Source: an uncultured Oxalobacteraceae bacterium (GTDB lineage Bacteria; Pseudomonadota; Gammaproteobacteria; Burkholderiales; Burkholderiaceae_D). From it: a DNA stretch of 6,785 nt. The DNA is taken from positions 1 to 6,785 of the forward strand of contig CALKVB010000048.1 in the NCBI GenBank assembly GCA_937996605.1, read 5' to 3'. This document shows, one piece after another, positions 1-5,654 of the stretch. A model generated the notes under the pieces. That model saw only the letters and a list, made by a program, of their open reading frames with translations, did no database searches and had not been told where the DNA came from. How positions within the stretch are numbered: the first letter of the stretch is position 1; each line of letters opens with the position of its first letter. The position numbers were made by a program, and so were the translations under genes.

Positions 1-321
1 GTTGGCCTTGAGGTCAAAGCCCAGCGCTTCCAGGCTGCCCAGGTACAGCTCCAGGATATTGGCCGGCGCGGGCTTCAACACCACCTGGTACTGGTAGTAG
101 TGCTGCAGGCGGTTGGGGTTTTCGCCGTAGCGGCCATCTTTGGGGCGGCGGCTGGGTTGCACATAAGCGGCCTTCCAAGGCTCCGGGCCCAAGGCGCGCA
201 AGAAAGTGGCGGTGTGTGAAGTGCCTGCACCGACCTCCATGTCGATGGGTTGCAACAAGGCGCAGCCTTGCTCGGCCCAGTAGGACTGGAGTTTGAGAAT
301 GATTTGTTGAAAAGTCAGCAT
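1..321 (-). CDS. glyQ: Glycyl-tRNA synthetase alpha subunit, N-terminal 107 codons (runs off left edge)
   Basis: Cytoplasmic class II aminoacyl-tRNA synthetase subunit that, as an alpha2beta2 tetramer with GlyS, charges tRNA-Gly; the alpha chain carries the catalytic core. The reading frame starts at ATG 321-319 (MLTFQQIILKLQSYW) and stays open to base 1, so it is a partial gene cut by the window edge. Recognisable family signatures are EQGCALLQPIDMEVGAGT near residues 18-35, then TFLRALGPEPW and YVQPSRRPKDGRYGENPNR around residues 38-68, followed by LQHYYQYQVVLKPAP and LYLGSLEALGFDL. These are near-invariant in bacterial GlyQ. It lies 64 bases downstream of lnt in the same direction, the usual betaproteobacterial order, with glyS expected beyond the edge. 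No clear Shine-Dalgarno precedes the ATG; a small hairpin lies there instead. GC is high (about 60%), matching the 3' half of lnt and differing from the rest of the window. Confidence 0.97.
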   Translation of the reverse strand, partial: MLTFQQIILKLQSYWAEQGCALLQPIDMEVGAGTSHTATFLRALGPEPWKAAYVQPSRRPKDGRYGENPNRLQHYYQYQVVLKPAPANILELYLGSLEALGFDLKAN

Positions 322-329
322 GCAAAGTG

Positions 330-345
330 GCCAGCAAACGCTGGC
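330..345 (-). promoter_or_regulatory. Short hairpin in the glyQ leader
   Basis: A perfect 6-bp inverted repeat (GCCAGC / GCTGGC) with a 4-base loop ends 8 bases before the glyQ start codon, where a Shine-Dalgarno sequence would normally sit. No purine-rich SD is visible beside it. No T-run follows on the minus strand, so it does not look like an lnt terminator. A role in glyQ translation is inference only; an isolated 6-bp stem in GC-rich DNA can occur by chance. Confidence 0.35.
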
Positions 346-385
346 AAATTAGGCTGCAGGTCAAGACGCCCGCAAACCTCTGATT

Positions 386-1975
386 TTACGGGCCGAAACG
401 CCTTTGGCCGTGCCTAGATGCATGCGCCATGGCGGCCACGATCAATAAGGCCAGCACAGCCAGGCCCGCCAGCGGCCAAAGCCCAAATGCTGACACCCAT
501 TGGGCGTAAGGTGTGATGGGGCCATGCACCCCAAACACCTCGGCAGTGAGTGCGCCCTGAACTGCACTGGGCAGTCGGTGTGTGACCTGCCCTTGGGCAT
601 TGATGATGGCGGTAGCACCCGTGTTGGTGGCCCGCAGCATGGGGCGGCCCAGCTCTAAGGCGCGCATGCGAGAGATGTGCAGGTGCTGATCAATGGCCAC
701 GGTGTCGCCAAACCAAGCAATGTTGCTGAGGTTGACCATGATGGTGGGGGCCTTGTCTGGGTCAGCAAAGCTGCGAGCTAGCTCTTCGCCAAATAAATCT
801 TCGTAACAAATATTGGGGGCGATGCGCTCATCCTTGAAGACAAAGCTGGGCTGTGCCACATCGCCACGCGAAAAGTCGCCCAATGGGATGTTCATCATGC
901 GCACAAACCATTGGAAGAGTGGCGGAACAAATTCACCAAAAGGCACGAGATGATGTTTATCGTAGCGATACAAATAGCCACTGTCGTTTGCATTCGCTCC
1001 CAAGCCAAGCACGCTGTTCGCATATTTGTTATTACCATCGTCAATCGCGACGCCAACAAAGACCTTGCTGTGTGAACTCGTCGCGAAATTCTGCAAGCCT
1101 TGCAAGTAATCTGCTGGAAGCTGTGAAGTCAAGATCGGTATTGCAGTTTCTGGCACAGCAATAATGTCTGCAGACCGTTCGGTAATCATACTCGAATACA
1201 TTTGCAAGGTACGATCAACAAACTCAACACTAAATTTTTCGCCTTGATCGATATTGCCTTGCGCCAATCGTACCGTCAGCGGTGAACCATGCGCATGGGT
1301 CCAATTGAAACTTTGCAATCCCAAGCCAACGCCAAAAATACTGCCGATCAAACCTAAAGACAAGCAACGCGCAAAACGTTCATTCCACGCGGCTAACAAA
1401 AGTGCGAGTGCGCCAGCGCTAGTAGCAGCCAAACCTGCTAAACCATAAACACCAAAAATAGGAGCAAATCCAGATAAAGGACTAATCGTATGTGCATAAC
1501 CGACTGATAGCCAAGGGAAACCCGTGAACAAATAGGAGCGCAAATATTCGCACAAGGTGAACAAAGCGGGCAACAAAACCAAAAGCAGCAAATAAGAACC
1601 TAATTTCCAGCGTTGTTGCAGATACCGACTAAGGGCAAAGGCCATCATAATAAACAATGACATATACGCTGCCAGCAAACTCACAAACAAAATCGCAAGC
1701 AACCATGGCATGCCACCATAGCGCGTCATGGCGATAGTTAACCAACTTACACCCAAAGCCATCGTGCCAAAAGCGTAGCTAAAACCGAGCTTGGCGATTT
1801 GCTTCTTATTCCAATCGGGATGACCGATAAAAAGTAAGAACATCAAAGCCAAACTGATTATTTGTATCGGCCAAATGAAAAAAGGCGCGAATGAAAGTAC
1901 ATTCAGCGCCCCGGCGAAGAGTGCCACAAGACACGCTCGTGGCAAACTCAAATTGTCTAATAATGCCAAACGCAT
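386..1975 (-). CDS. lnt: Apolipoprotein N-acyltransferase
   Basis: Inner-membrane enzyme that moves an acyl chain from a phospholipid to the N-terminal diacylglyceryl-cysteine of apolipoproteins, the final step of lipoprotein maturation. The product is 529 residues, normal for the family. The N-terminal ~225 residues are a series of hydrophobic segments (roughly 15-55, 65-120, 125-150, 165-220), then a nitrilase-like periplasmic domain (about 233-490) and a C-terminal membrane helix (about 495-517). The catalytic triad is present: Glu276 (VPETAIP), Lys340 (YDKHHLVPFGEF) and Cys390 (NICYEDLFGEE). The start is 6 bases after the corC stop, with GGAGG about 11 bases upstream inside the corC tail, so corC and lnt are probably co-transcribed. 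The odd point is composition: bases 386-900 (C-terminal part) are GC-rich, while 901-1975 are about 46% GC, although the frame and motifs stay intact across the change. Confidence 0.97.
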   Translation of the reverse strand: MRLALLDNLSLPRACLVALFAGALNVLSFAPFFIWPIQIISLALMFLLFIGHPDWNKKQIAKLGFSYAFGTMALGVSWLTIAMTRYGGMPWLLAILFVSLLAAYMSLFIMMAFALSRYLQQRWKLGSYLLLLVLLPALFTLCEYLRSYLFTGFPWLSVGYAHTISPLSGFAPIFGVYGLAGLAATSAGALALLLAAWNERFARCLSLGLIGSIFGVGLGLQSFNWTHAHGSPLTVRLAQGNIDQGEKFSVEFVDRTLQMYSSMITERSADIIAVPETAIPILTSQLPADYLQGLQNFATSSHSKVFVGVAIDDGNNKYANSVLGLGANANDSGYLYRYDKHHLVPFGEFVPPLFQWFVRMMNIPLGDFSRGDVAQPSFVFKDERIAPNICYEDLFGEELARSFADPDKAPTIMVNLSNIAWFGDTVAIDQHLHISRMRALELGRPMLRATNTGATAIINAQGQVTHRLPSAVQGALTAEVFGVHGPITPYAQWVSAFGLWPLAGLAVLALLIVAAMAHASRHGQRRFGP

Positions 1976-1981
1976 TCCAGC

Positions 1982-2863
1982 TTAATCCTCCGCTACGTAA
2001 CTGGCGCTACGTTTTTCAACTAAGATCATTTGTACTTGTCGCGCATCAGCTCGCAAAATTTCAAAATGCAATGAGCCAATATCAAAGGCGTCGCCTTTAT
2101 GTGGTACACGTTGTAAATGATTCGAAATGAAACCGCCTATGGTGTCCATTTGTTTATTGCTCAACTCACTACCGATCACTTCATTAAATTGCTCAATCTC
2201 GGTCAAACCCTTTACGCGCCAACGCTTACCATTACCCATGTTATCGAGCGCAATAATGTTATCTTCTTCCTCGTCGAAATCGTATTCATCTTCGATATCG
2301 CCGACGATTTGTTCCAACACGTCTTCGATCGTAATCAAGCCAGCCACACCACCGTATTCATCAACCACCATCGCCATATGATTGCGGTTAGCGCGGAAGT
2401 CACGCAACAAAATATTCAAGCGTTTGGATTCAGGGATATAAACGACAGGGCGCAACATCTCGCGCACATCGAAGCTCTCTTCCGCGTAATAACGCAGCAG
2501 ATCTTTCGCCAGCAAAATGCCTACGACTTTGTCGCGCTCGCCATCCACAGCAGGAAAACGCGAGTGAGCCGTTTCGAGCACTTCAGGCATCCATTCAGCG
2601 ATAGGCTTGGAAATATCGACCACGTCCATTTGCGAACGCGGAACCATGATATCGCGGGCGGATAAATCAGAGACTTGGAAAACCCCTTCGATCATAGCCA
2701 AGGCATCGGCGTCGATCAAATTGCGCTCTTGAGCGTCATGCAGAACTTCTAACAGCTCTGCGCGGTTTTCAGGTTCGGGAGAAATTAAGGCGGTCAGTCT
2801 TTCGAACAATGACCTATGTTGTTTAAGGTCAGATGGTCTGACCTTACTAGAGTGCTCTTGCAT
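1982..2863 (-). CDS. corC: CorC/HlyC family CBS-domain protein (Mg/Co efflux-type, cytosolic)
   Basis: Soluble CBS-pair protein of the CorC/HlyC/YbeX group, historically linked to Mg2+/Co2+ efflux and, through its neighbours, to ribosome/RNA metabolism; its exact biochemical role is not settled. The 293-residue protein has an N-terminal helical region (to about 65), a first CBS domain (about 70-125, including RDIMVPRSQMDVV and GILLAKDLLRYY), a second CBS domain (about 135-190, ending VVDEYGGVAGLITIEDVLE then IVGDIEDE), an acidic linker, and a C-terminal CorC_HlyC transporter-associated domain (about 205-285). There are no membrane segments. Position upstream of lnt is the standard arrangement. 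No clear SD precedes the ATG, and the neighbour on the other side is divergent, so corC probably starts its own transcript with lnt and glyQ. A 10-bp hairpin lies within codons 6-14. Confidence 0.95.
   Translation of the reverse strand: MQEHSSKVRPSDLKQHRSLFERLTALISPEPENRAELLEVLHDAQERNLIDADALAMIEGVFQVSDLSARDIMVPRSQMDVVDISKPIAEWMPEVLETAHSRFPAVDGERDKVVGILLAKDLLRYYAEESFDVREMLRPVVYIPESKRLNILLRDFRANRNHMAMVVDEYGGVAGLITIEDVLEQIVGDIEDEYDFDEEEDNIIALDNMGNGKRWRVKGLTEIEQFNEVIGSELSNKQMDTIGGFISNHLQRVPHKGDAFDIGSLHFEILRADARQVQMILVEKRSASYVAED
2824..2846 (-). repeat. 10-bp perfect inverted repeat inside the corC 5' coding region
   Basis: Arms TAAGGTCAGA (2824-2833) and TCTGACCTTA (2837-2846) are exact reverse complements around a 3-base loop. 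The stem covers about codons 6-14 of corC, beginning 17 bases after the start codon. In mRNA it would form a stable hairpin within the ribosome-occupied region, so it could damp translation, or as DNA it could bind a dimeric regulator. Seen directly; function is inference. Confidence 0.5.
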
Positions 2864-2895
2864 AATGGGCTTGACGCCGTTGTTTCTAATCCTAC

Positions 2896-2924
2896 AGGAT
2901 ACAACATCTACGGCTTTTTCCCAA
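2896..2924 (-). promoter_or_regulatory. Candidate sigma70 promoter for corC-lnt-glyQ with flanking palindromes
   Basis: On the minus strand TTGGGA (2924-2919, 4/6 to the -35 consensus) and TATCCT (2901-2896, 4/6 to the -10) are separated by 17 bases, placing a start near 2889, about 26 bases before the corC ATG. Two small palindromes overlap it: CCCAAA-T-TTTGGG (2920-2932) at the -35 and ATCCT-AC-AGGAT (2889-2900) at the -10, possible operator half-sites. The divergent DUF1294 gene means corC cannot be reached from ybeY without its own promoter or long read-through. Moderate matches only. Confidence 0.4.
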
Positions 2925-3089
2925 ATTTTGGGCTTATTTTGTCTTGAAAACCACGTCTAAGAACCATGCATTTCTTCTTATCACGCGCTTCAAAGCATGG
3001 TTTTCTCACCAAATTCAATCGCTTAGGATCGTAATCTCACCTAAAATAATGGGTCTGTAACATCTTTTGAGTTAGCCAAAACATCCACA
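2925..3089. other. Divergent intergenic region, corC / DUF1294
   Basis: The rest of the 226-base divergent spacer. It holds an 8-bp inverted repeat AACCATGC (2962-2969) / GCATGGTT (2995-3002) with a 25-base loop, and a direct repeat TCTCACC at 3004-3010 and 3035-3041 (31 bases, about three helical turns apart). TAAAAT at 3042-3047 could be a -10 for the plus-strand gene but no good -35 sits at the right distance. No RNA gene or terminator was recognised here. Confidence 0.4.
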
Positions 3090-3377
3090 ATGTCGTCAGA
3101 CTATTCCTTGATTCCGCTTCTGATTATTGCTTTTTATATCATGAGCAACTGCGTTTGTACGCTACTCTACGCATGGGACAAACGCTCAGCTATGCGACGA
3201 GGCCAAAGAATTAGTGAAAAAAACCTATTACTTTGGACTTTCGTTTCAGGTGGTCTGCTCGCGCTCGCTGCCCAACAGATCTTCCGGCATAAAACCCAAA
3301 AACTCAGCTTTCAATTAGTGGCAATCGTTGCTGCAATATCGCATCTCATCATTTGGTTTTGGGTAATCACTCAATAG
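3090..3377 (+). CDS. DUF1294 family small membrane protein
   Basis: Small inner-membrane protein of unknown function, 95 residues. The DUF1294 signature is clear: a first helix (about 6-26) followed by LLYAWDKRSAMRRGQRISEK, a second hydrophobic segment (about 46-62, WTFVSGGLLALAAQQ), then the FRHKTQKLSFQ motif and a third helix (about 75-93). AWDK and FRHKT...SF are the family's conserved elements. It is the only clear plus-strand gene in the window, divergent from corC and convergent with the histidine phosphatase, whose 3' end it overlaps by 7 bases (3371-3377). No good SD precedes ATG 3090, so the exact start is less certain; a later ATG at codon 18 would lose the first helix. The family often occurs as a fusion with a cold-shock domain; here it stands alone. 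Physiological role unknown. Confidence 0.85.
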   Translation: MSSDYSLIPLLIIAFYIMSNCVCTLLYAWDKRSAMRRGQRISEKNLLLWTFVSGGLLALAAQQIFRHKTQKLSFQLVAIVAAISHLIIWFWVITQ

Positions 3378-3856
3378 CGTAAGATAGTTAGAGTCGGCGC
3401 TGCGTCTTTATGCAAGTGAACAATCAATAATCGATCAAACTCATCTTCTGCTATCGCTTTTTGCTCGTTGATACCCAAACCCTGCAACAAGGTATTAAGT
3501 GTATTCGAATGGCCAACGACCAAGGTGTTCTTGCCCGCATTACGCAATTGCTGTCCCATTACTAGAGATTCTTTGGCGACGTAGGGTGTAATCGTGAGTT
3601 GACGCAAATCCGCTAAGGGTTTAGCTGTTAGTTGGGTACGTTGGTATTCGGTCGCAAATACTTGCTCGATGTTCGCATCACGTAATATGCGTGCTAAGTT
3701 CTGTGCACGTTGTTGACCTTTATCGCTTAGCAAAGGATCGCGGCTGTCATCGACTTTTTCACCGTGTCTCACCAAAACGATAGTTTGAAACGCATAGGCT
3801 TGCACGCTCAACATACTGGCGAACAAAACAAAAACGGTCAGTATTTTCTTGATCAT
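3371..3856 (-). CDS. Exported histidine phosphatase family (phosphoglycerate mutase-like) protein
   Basis: A 161-residue member of the histidine phosphatase superfamily, related to SixA and small PGAM-like phosphatases. Catalysis would use a phosphohistidine intermediate: the RHGE motif is at residues 30-33 (nucleophile His31), further conserved Arg at about 50 and 73 (YQRTQLTA), an acidic residue in ATEYQ (Glu70), and the second catalytic His116 in VVGHSNT. Unlike cytosolic SixA it begins with a signal peptide (MIKKILTVFVLFASMLSVQA, cleavage probably near residue 22), so it should act in the periplasm; the substrate is unknown. The ATG has a good SD (GAGG, 7-base gap). It is downstream of the K+ channel gene with a 50-base gap and probably co-transcribed. 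Its stop codon overlaps the convergent DUF1294 gene, and no terminator hairpin is visible between them. Confidence 0.9.
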   Translation of the reverse strand: MIKKILTVFVLFASMLSVQAYAFQTIVLVRHGEKVDDSRDPLLSDKGQQRAQNLARILRDANIEQVFATEYQRTQLTAKPLADLRQLTITPYVAKESLVMGQQLRNAGKNTLVVGHSNTLNTLLQGLGINEQKAIAEDEFDRLLIVHLHKDAAPTLTILRY

Positions 3857-3885
3857 CTTTTTTCCTCATTGGTTTTAAATTCCAT
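3853..3885 (-). CDS. Possible 10-codon leader ORF coupled to the phosphatase gene
   Basis: ATG 3885-3883 begins a short frame encoding MEFKTNEEKR; its TGA (3855-3853) overlaps the phosphatase ATG as ATGA, the classic arrangement for translational coupling. It has its own SD, GAGG at 3895-3892 with a 6-base gap, as good as that of the phosphatase. The frame is very short and no homologue is recognised. It may have arisen by duplication of the ribosome-binding segment described separately. Whether it is translated cannot be known from sequence. Confidence 0.3.
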   Translation of the reverse strand: MEFKTNEEKR

Positions 3886-3904
3886 CTTAAACCTCATTTT
3901 AAAT
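3864..3904 (-). repeat. Imperfect direct repeat carrying two ribosome-binding sites
   Basis: Reading the minus strand, ATTTAAAATGAGG (3904-3892) is followed 11 bases later by ATTTAAAAccaATGAGG (3880-3864); only a short insertion distinguishes the copies. Each copy ends in an SD (GAGG) followed at good spacing by an ATG, the first opening the 10-codon frame and the second the phosphatase gene. It fills most of the 50-base gap between the channel and phosphatase genes. Confidence 0.5.
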
Positions 3905-3906
3905 CG

Positions 3907-4812
3907 TCAATCTTGTGTATCGGCTAAAACTGCGGCAATCTCCTCAGACTGGTGAAAGCGGGAATAATGAATTTCTTGAATCGCACCGTCTTGGTTTTCA
4001 AACACATCAACATAACGATGATTCCAACGTATCAGTTCGCAAGGATAATAATGCCGAGCGCGTTGATTTTGATTCGTAGTTTCATCAATTCCATCCACAC
4101 TCAAAATCAACGCCGCCTGCTTTTGTTTTAATTCTTCTACGCTGATGCCAAACAAAGGGCTACTCTCATCAATCACATGAAAAATTGTCCAACCCAAGAC
4201 GAAGATAGGGTGCTGATCACGCAGTAAAACTAAATCATGAATTTTACGAAACTTGCCGTTGGTGGGCGACTCTTCGTTCCAAATCAAACGCAATTTAGCG
4301 GATGCTTCACTGATCACGTTCATACGCGCATTTGCCATCCGTATCATCAACAGTCGCTCGCCTTCAGCAATATGACTGACTGGATGTTCGGCAAAAATAA
4401 TACTGGAACGCGGCCGCGAAAAACGCGCAAAAATCAAACCAGTGACTAGCGCAAGGCCAGACATGCCGATAAAAATTTCTGTCGTCGAGACCCAGTGTCC
4501 ATATGCGGTCTGTGGATGCATGTCGCCATAACCCACTGTCGCTAAAGTTTCGACGCTAAAGAAGAAGGCTCCCAAGAACCCCTGTGGATACAAATTACCA
4601 ATCGCATTATCGCCCAACATATACAAACTCGCGAACACAAGGTTCATCAGCATAAACAAGACGGCAAACGCGACAAAGAACACAGGCCAAGTTGTGGTCA
4701 TCGCGTAGTAATAAATATCCTGCCAAAATCGTGTACGCAAGCCGTAAGTAATAACTTGGCGACCACTCATTTGTAACACGCGTTTATGTTTTTTATCAGC
4801 TTCGAGGCTCAT
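3907..4812 (-). CDS. Inward-rectifier-type potassium channel (KirBac family)
   Basis: A 301-residue prokaryotic Kir channel subunit expected to form a homotetramer in the inner membrane. Features in order: a cytoplasmic N-terminus; an amphipathic slide helix (about 28-41, FWQDIYYYAMTT); outer helix TM1 (about 43-66); a pore helix (about 79-91); the K+ selectivity filter TVGYG at 92-96; inner helix TM2 (about 107-130); then FARFSRPRS and a beta-rich Kir cytoplasmic domain (about 135-295), including RMANARMNVISEASAKL. Length and layout match KirBac1-type channels. Its ligand is unknown; family members are gated by cytoplasmic-domain interactions and lipids. No strong SD is visible before ATG 4812. 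It begins about 285 bases beyond the ybeY terminator, so it probably has its own promoter, and it likely leads into the phosphatase gene. It is not a usual member of the phoH-ybeY-corC-lnt block. Confidence 0.95.
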   Translation of the reverse strand: MSLEADKKHKRVLQMSGRQVITYGLRTRFWQDIYYYAMTTTWPVFFVAFAVLFMLMNLVFASLYMLGDNAIGNLYPQGFLGAFFFSVETLATVGYGDMHPQTAYGHWVSTTEIFIGMSGLALVTGLIFARFSRPRSSIIFAEHPVSHIAEGERLLMIRMANARMNVISEASAKLRLIWNEESPTNGKFRKIHDLVLLRDQHPIFVLGWTIFHVIDESSPLFGISVEELKQKQAALILSVDGIDETTNQNQRARHYYPCELIRWNHRYVDVFENQDGAIQEIHYSRFHQSEEIAAVLADTQD

Positions 4813-5096
4813 AAGTATCTTTTCAGATTTTTTTGAATGCTAACAAGCTCGGGGAAATCAATACAAAGATGCAGAAATCGAGCGGGATCGATCCGATTTC
4901 ATAGATTCCACAAGCGACACTTTCGTCAATACAGGAAAATTACCTCACTTGGTCTGATAAAAGCGAAAATATCTAGATCGGTAAAATGACCTCGTTTTTC
5001 GATACTCCGCAAAACTTTACCATTTGACGATATCTCTTTGGTGAAAATAACTCGCTTAAAATAGCCATAAAAGTATCGCTCTATACACAAGAGGCT
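4813..5096. other. Intergenic leader upstream of the K+ channel gene
   Basis: A 284-base AT-rich spacer between the ybeY terminator and the channel start. TTGACG (minus strand, 4929-4924) is a fair -35, but nothing close to a -10 consensus follows at 16-18 bases. A 68-codon frame covering most of this spacer starts inside the terminator hairpin and is judged spurious. No tRNA, sRNA signature or repeat was recognised. The channel promoter should lie here but cannot be placed with confidence. Confidence 0.4.
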
Positions 5097-5129
5097 AAAA
5101 AAAACCTCGTCGACATTCGTCTGACGAGG
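5097..5129 (-). terminator. Rho-independent terminator of phoH-ybeY
   Basis: On the minus strand CCTCGTC (5129-5123) pairs perfectly with GACGAGG (5111-5105). The stem can be extended inward by GTC/GAC (5121-5119 with 5114-5112) past one bulged base at 5122, leaving a 4-base loop. Eight consecutive T residues follow (5104-5097). It begins 58 bases after the ybeY stop codon, the expected position for ending the phoH-ybeY transcript. The orientation is unambiguous because the T-run lies only on the minus-strand 3' side of the stem. Confidence 0.9.
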
Positions 5130-5187
5130 CATAGATTCGAAATACTATCAACATAATAAATTAATAGCATTTACGATTCAATGTCTA

Positions 5188-5646
5188 TCAAAGATAGGGA
5201 TTTTTCAATCCTAAACCTTCCAGAATTTCGATTTCCAAAGCTTCCATTTCTTCTGCCTCTTCATCGTCTTCATGATCATAGCCTTGCGCATGCAAGACAC
5301 CGTGCACGACCAAGTGCTGCGCATGTTCTAACACCGTTTTCTTCTGTTCTTTCGCTTCTTTCTCCAGCACATCGGTGCACAGGATGATGTCCGCTTGTGT
5401 CACTTCCGCGTCACTGTCTTCGGTGTAGGCAAAGGTTAATACATTCGTTGCGTAATCTTTGCCGCGATAATCACGATTCAGAATTTGTCCTTCTTCGGCA
5501 TCGACAATACGCAAAGTCAAATCCGCTGGAAAGAATAAAGCAGCTTGTATGGTTTTGCGCAGTAAAGGGCGCGTCAATACTTCTTTAAGCCGTTCATCGG
5601 CATATTGCACGGAGAGATTGAGTTTGTGTTTAGGAGCTGCTGCCAT
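5188..5646 (-). CDS. ybeY: Endoribonuclease YbeY, 16S rRNA maturation and ribosome quality control
   Basis: Cytoplasmic zinc-dependent single-strand endoribonuclease of the UPF0054 family, involved in 16S rRNA 3'-end maturation and ribosome quality control. The product is 152 residues, normal length. The metal-binding signature HGVLHAQGYDH is complete, with His115, His119 and His125 as ligands. The upstream conserved segment LNRDYRGKDYATNVLTFAY (about 56-74) with the Asn-Arg and TNVLTF elements is also present, as is the DIILC strand (86-90). The acidic stretch EDDEEAEEMEALE precedes the C-terminal helix. It starts 8 bases after the phoH stop, with an AGAAGG-like SD inside the phoH tail, so the two genes form a tight operon ended by the hairpin terminator about 60 bases downstream. 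Confidence 0.97.
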   Translation of the reverse strand: MAAAPKHKLNLSVQYADERLKEVLTRPLLRKTIQAALFFPADLTLRIVDAEEGQILNRDYRGKDYATNVLTFAYTEDSDAEVTQADIILCTDVLEKEAKEQKKTVLEHAQHLVVHGVLHAQGYDHEDDEEAEEMEALEIEILEGLGLKNPYL

Positions 5647-5654
5647 GACCGTTC

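Noticed and set aside
14..364. 116-codon minus-strand frame at the left end
   Set aside because: Out of frame with glyQ, which has unmistakable family motifs in the same bases; rich in Arg/Pro/Gln as expected from a GC-rich shadow frame.
853..1164. 103-codon plus-strand frame across the lnt composition change
   Set aside because: Antisense to the conserved catalytic region of Lnt, with no SD and no recognisable family features.
2117..2665. 182-codon plus-strand frame antisense to corC
   Set aside because: Mirror frame of a well-conserved CBS-domain gene; composition and lack of family features indicate a shadow, not an overlapping gene.
2962..3002. AACCATGC / GCATGGTT inverted repeat as a terminator or riboswitch
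   Set aside because: An 8-bp stem with a 25-base loop and no T-run after it; too weak to call a regulatory RNA.
4926..5132. 68-codon minus-strand frame between ybeY and the K+ channel gene
   Set aside because: Its start codon and first residues lie inside the ybeY terminator hairpin and T-run, it has no SD, and it shows no recognisable family features.
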